NCBI GenBank assembly: GCA_023434665.1
Contig: JAEYSM010000043.1
Location: 62,001 to 126,000, forward strand
Length of the DNA: 64,000 bases
Reading direction: 5' to 3'
DNA from: Bacteroidota bacterium
Lineage (GTDB): Bacteria > Bacteroidota > Bacteroidia > Bacteroidales > Lentimicrobiaceae
The notes beneath the pieces are model-generated. The model saw only the letters and a program-made list of their open reading frames with translations. It did no database searches and was not told the DNA's origin. This document shows positions 61,183-64,000 of this stretch, in pieces (the first letter of the stretch is position 1; each line of letters begins with the position of its first letter). The translations under genes were made by a program, and so were the position numbers.

Positions 61183-62061
61183 GTGAGGTCTCTATACTTT
61201 TTGGGTTGGTTTTCGATTATTTTACTGAGTTCCACTATAGTGGCAGCTCAGGAAGTTTATACCAAGGAAACCTGCAAAGACAGGAGCGGTTTTGAATATG
61301 GTGGTGTAGCAGGCATCTATATGGCTTCTAACAAAACGGCCGATTTTTATTCGGGCAAACCGGGCTATGAGAATGATGTAGATTATGTATTCAATAATCA
61401 CTACTGGTATGAGGAATTGCGTATTCTTCTAAACTTTAACGATACTGTCTTTGTAAGAGAATATCCCGGCAAAATGAGCTATAGCCCTGATTTTAGCTTT
61501 GGTTTATTTGCTTCCTATAATTTCAATTGCCGTACCGGTATTTATGCACAGTTTTATTTTGTTAAGCTGAAAGCCAGGGATGTAGTTACTATTGAAGTGG
61601 ATCCGCCGCAGGATTATCTTGCTGAGCCTGACATAAGGTTATGCCCGATAAGGGGAGTTGAGGAGCGGAATATCGTAGATATCGGGATAACACATTCCAT
61701 CGGAATGAATAAGGTGGCAAGACTGATTCTTGGAGGCGGCATTAGCATGAACAATACGCTTGTTAAGGAATCTGCAATATACATCGCTGATAAAAAGTAT
61801 AATCTTGTAAATGTATATGGTAACCGACCTTATGTTCCCGGAAGCAATCAACAGGCATATGAAATCAGGCAGGGTGGTATTGGCTTTGGCCTTTTCGGAT
61901 CAGTGGGTTCAAGAATAGAGTTCAGTCCTGTTGTTGCTATTGAACCCGGCATTTCAGTTCACATGATGCAAGTAGTTCTTGAAGAGAATGCAGGATTCAC
62001 GCCTCATTTTAATGTTTATGTGAAGCTTCATTTCAGGGATTTACTTAATTTCAGCTATTGA
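61183..62061 (+). CDS. Secreted protein of unknown function, probable outer-membrane barrel
   Basis: Start set at GTG 61183, giving the signal peptide VRSLYFLGWFSIILLSSTIVAAQ. The TTG ten codons upstream lies within the promoter box. 292 residues. The mature part alternates strand-like stretches (SFGLFASYNFNCRTGIYAQFYFVKLKA, ARLILGGGISMNN, GIGFGLFGSVGSRIEFSPVVAIEPGISVHMM, FTPHFNVYVKLHFRDLL), as in beta barrels, ending at LNFSY. Adjacent to another small barrel gene, perhaps functionally related. No family recognised. Confidence 0.7.
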   Translation: MRSLYFLGWFSIILLSSTIVAAQEVYTKETCKDRSGFEYGGVAGIYMASNKTADFYSGKPGYENDVDYVFNNHYWYEELRILLNFNDTVFVREYPGKMSYSPDFSFGLFASYNFNCRTGIYAQFYFVKLKARDVVTIEVDPPQDYLAEPDIRLCPIRGVEERNIVDIGITHSIGMNKVARLILGGGISMNNTLVKESAIYIADKKYNLVNVYGNRPYVPGSNQQAYEIRQGGIGFGLFGSVGSRIEFSPVVAIEPGISVHMMQVVLEENAGFTPHFNVYVKLHFRDLLNFSY

Positions 62062-62178
62062 TCCTAAACCTTTGAATCTCAGAAACGCTCTTACACTTAC
62101 GCCGACTGCTGAGTGCAGAGAGTTGAGTGCCTGAGTGCAGAGTGCAGAGTGCTGATTGCTGATTTGCTGCTCTTCAAC

Positions 62179-62778
62179 TCACAATTCCAGCTCCAGTTGT
62201 TCACTTAAATGAAAACTCTTTCTGTGCCAGGGAGTGCTGCCATAAGAGAAAACTGCCCTTCGGTGTTCGGGTGTAGGGTATCCTTTATTGTGATCCCAGC
62301 CGTATTCAGGAAAATTCGGACTGATTGATTGCATAAACTCGTCTCTATGGGTTTTAGCGAGTATTGAGGCAGCCGCAATCGACATATATAATCCGTCGCC
62401 TTTTATGATACAATGGTGCGGAATGCCTGGATATGGATTAAACCGGTTTCCGTCAATCAGTAATAAATCAGGAGTCACCGATAGATTCTTTATAGCCAGG
62501 TGCATTGCTTTGATTGAAGCCTGCAGTATATTAATTTCATCAATTTCCTCGGCACTCACACTGGCAACGCTCCATGAAATGGCATCTTTCTCAATCTCCA
62601 TCCGCAGCTTATCGCGCAAAGTGGCAGTCAGGACTTTTGAATCATTGAGCACCGGGTTTTTGTAGTCATGAGGCAAAACCACCGCAGCCGCGTAAACCGG
62701 TCCGGCAAGGCATCCTCTTCCGGCTTCATCAGATCCGGCTTCTATGAGGTCACAGAATGAATAACTACACTTAAGCAT
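62179..62778 (-). CDS. rnhB: Ribonuclease HII
   Basis: Removes RNA primers and misincorporated ribonucleotides from DNA. Motif I EAGSDEAGRGCLAGPVYAAAVVL near 12 (catalytic D and E), VLNDSKVLT near 43, LLIDGN near 108 (catalytic D) and ASILAKTHRDEFMQ near 134 with the final catalytic D. A GYPTPEHR segment near 166 completes the family pattern. 199 residues, standard. Overlaps the DUF6427 gene by 8 bp. Confidence 0.96.
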   Translation of the reverse strand: MLKCSYSFCDLIEAGSDEAGRGCLAGPVYAAAVVLPHDYKNPVLNDSKVLTATLRDKLRMEIEKDAISWSVASVSAEEIDEINILQASIKAMHLAIKNLSVTPDLLLIDGNRFNPYPGIPHHCIIKGDGLYMSIAAASILAKTHRDEFMQSISPNFPEYGWDHNKGYPTPEHRRAVFSYGSTPWHRKSFHLSEQLELEL

Positions 62779-63754
62779 TGAAAGGTAATCGATTAAGAAA
62801 CACCGAAACTATAAATAATATGAACAGGATATCAAACAGCCTGCTCTTTTTGTGATGATGAACATAAAAACCCACCATTATAGTGGCTGGCACATAAATA
62901 ACGGGTAACCATAAGTAATAAACTTCTCCGGAAGCTACCAAGGCTACCAGACTAATAAAAGCAAACTGGTACGTTACCCACATCCTCTTCCTGGTACTTA
63001 TTATCTTGTCAGACGCTTCACCGACAAAAAAGAGACTGCTGATGGCAATTATCAAAAACAGAATTCCTAAACTTATCCACTGGTATGTAGTGGGCATAGT
63101 AAATACCGGTAAAATATTTCTTGAAAATTCATGGAACATATTCAGGAGAATATCAAGATTGTCGTTCCAAAACCAGGCAAAAAAGAGATATAAGTAGGGG
63201 AGGATCAGCCCGATCACTGATATTACCCACTCCCTCCAACTGTTAACACTGTAGGTAAAGAAGCTTAACCAGATAAAGAGGATAAAAATGACTGCCTGAG
63301 GTATAATCATTGAAGATACTGAAATGGCCATTGAAGCATTCAAAACAAGCATCAATGGATATTGCTTGCCAAACAAGTTGAGCATGTTATCAAGGCTGTA
63401 TGTCAATAAAAGGCATAGTAACAGGGAGCTTGTCGTAAATTGCCCGTTACCTGTGAAAAGCAGAAGCACAGCGAAGATGGTGGCAGCAAGATATGATCTG
63501 CGCGGCAGCACTTCCCGTCTCACTCCCAGATAGTTAACATACAATGCCAGACCTATGATAAGAATCAGATTTATGAACGTACCCCCAGGAAGGTTTGAAA
63601 GATTTACAGAAATCCATTTGCCAAGTGTTGCTGCTTCTGGCAATGTATTATTTTCCCCGAACTCAACTGATGGCGTGAAATAAAACAAGACCAGGATGAA
63701 CAGGATCAGAAGCATATGGGTGTATTCTCCTGCTTTTATCAGTTTCTTAAGCAT
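62771..63754 (-). CDS. DUF6427-like multi-pass membrane protein
   Basis: 327 residues with about nine hydrophobic segments and short loops (examples: MLLILFILVLFYFTP near 14, FINLILIIGLALYVNYLG near 60, ISLVALVASGEVYYLWLPVIYVPATIMVGFYVHHHKK near 268-304). Resembles the DUF6427 membrane family of Bacteroidota, seen next to purD and rnhB. Function unknown. 8-bp overlap with rnhB and 54-nt gap from purD suggest an operon. Confidence 0.8.
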   Translation of the reverse strand: MLKKLIKAGEYTHMLLILFILVLFYFTPSVEFGENNTLPEAATLGKWISVNLSNLPGGTFINLILIIGLALYVNYLGVRREVLPRRSYLAATIFAVLLLFTGNGQFTTSSLLLCLLLTYSLDNMLNLFGKQYPLMLVLNASMAISVSSMIIPQAVIFILFIWLSFFTYSVNSWREWVISVIGLILPYLYLFFAWFWNDNLDILLNMFHEFSRNILPVFTMPTTYQWISLGILFLIIAISSLFFVGEASDKIISTRKRMWVTYQFAFISLVALVASGEVYYLWLPVIYVPATIMVGFYVHHHKKSRLFDILFILFIVSVFLNRLPFNA

Positions 63755-63808
63755 CCTTTGTCTTATTTAAATTAATTCTCGAATCAACACCCTTCAAAGC
63801 ACATGTTA

Positions 63809-64000
63809 TTAAAGTATGTCAAACCCTATATCTTTTCTATAGTATTTATCTTTAAAGTTGATTTTTTTTGCGGTTTCATACGATAACTGCAAGGCTTCTA
63901 CGGGAGTTGCGGCAAGTGATGTAACGGCAATAACACGTCCGCCTGCACTTATAATCTGTTGCTTTTCGTTAAAGGCAGTTCCCGCATGGAAAACTATCAC
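63809..64000 (-). CDS. purD: Phosphoribosylamine--glycine ligase, C-terminal end (partial)
   Basis: The gene runs off the right edge, and its start lies beyond base 64000. The visible 63 residues are the C-domain of GAR synthetase: VFHAGTAF, QQIISAGGRVIAVTSLAATPVEALQLSYETAKKINFKDKYYRKDIGFDIL, a clear family end with the RKDIG motif. Joins glycine to phosphoribosylamine in purine biosynthesis. The N-terminal ATP-grasp part cannot be seen here. Confidence 0.92.
   Translation of the reverse strand: MIVFHAGTAFNEKQQIISAGGRVIAVTSLAATPVEALQLSYETAKKINFKDKYYRKDIGFDIL

Noticed and set aside
62101..62170. GAGTGCAGAGTGC-like repeats before rnhB
   Set aside because: Short, irregular low-complexity sequence of about 60 bases with no consistent period; not listed as a defined repeat.

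Overview
The window is a chromosomal segment of a Gram-negative member of the Bacteroidota, probably a Bacteroidales-like anaerobe. The evidence is internal: many genes carry the phylum's TAnnTTTG -7 promoter box instead of a Shine-Dalgarno sequence. Two secreted proteins end in type IX secretion (T9SS) sorting domains. Rho carries the long disordered insert seen in this phylum, and DUF4834, DUF4783, DUF6427, YfhO and TonB-receptor genes are present. Coding density is high, and no transposase, integrase, phage gene or CRISPR array was found.

Layout. 0-4 kb (minus): zinc dipeptidase (M49), comB-like phosphatase, gcvT. 4.3-6.5 kb: rho. 6.6-9.9 kb (minus): a transketolase split into two genes with a von Willebrand A protein between them. 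10-13 kb: a glycoside hydrolase 3/beta-lactamase fusion, ending in a 13-bp tandem repeat. 13-14.4 kb: a secreted beta-propeller gene, then an 11-bp tandem repeat and tRNA-Leu(UAG).

14.5-20.2 kb is the most distinctive part. It holds a methionine-gamma-lyase-like enzyme, two MinD-type ATPases with inserted ferredoxin domains, a DUF5320 micro-protein, two NifX/NafY-like proteins, a 1-Cys-like peroxiredoxin, a DUF134 regulator and a divergent thioesterase. The block is bounded by tRNA-Leu on the left and by an exact 22-bp copy of the tRNA 3' end on the right. That is the footprint of a tRNA-targeted integration, although no integrase remains.

20-32 kb: msrA, a T9SS trypsin-like protease, ddl, PASTA protein, T9SS protein, RluD-type pseudouridine synthase, then a small membrane protein plus TonB receptor. 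At 31.5 kb there is a candidate small RNA with its own promoter and terminator, followed by an rnk/GreA-like gene. 32-35 kb: rdgB, rlmH, DUF4783, nadC, yihY. 35.8-45.2 kb: surface-glycan region, with a flippase, a large HP-motif transferase, a five-gene nonulosonic (sialic/legionaminic-type) acid cassette and a divergent GpsA-like dehydrogenase. 45-51 kb: acetyltransferase, esterase, glycosyltransferase, YfhO, DUF4834, rpmH. 51-64 kb: pepD, rsmG, two-component system, glucosaminidase, a 903-residue propeller protein, outer-membrane proteins, rnhB, DUF6427 and the C-terminal end of purD at the window edge.

Protein families are named from motifs read by eye. No alignment or database search was possible, and base composition and codon usage were not computed.
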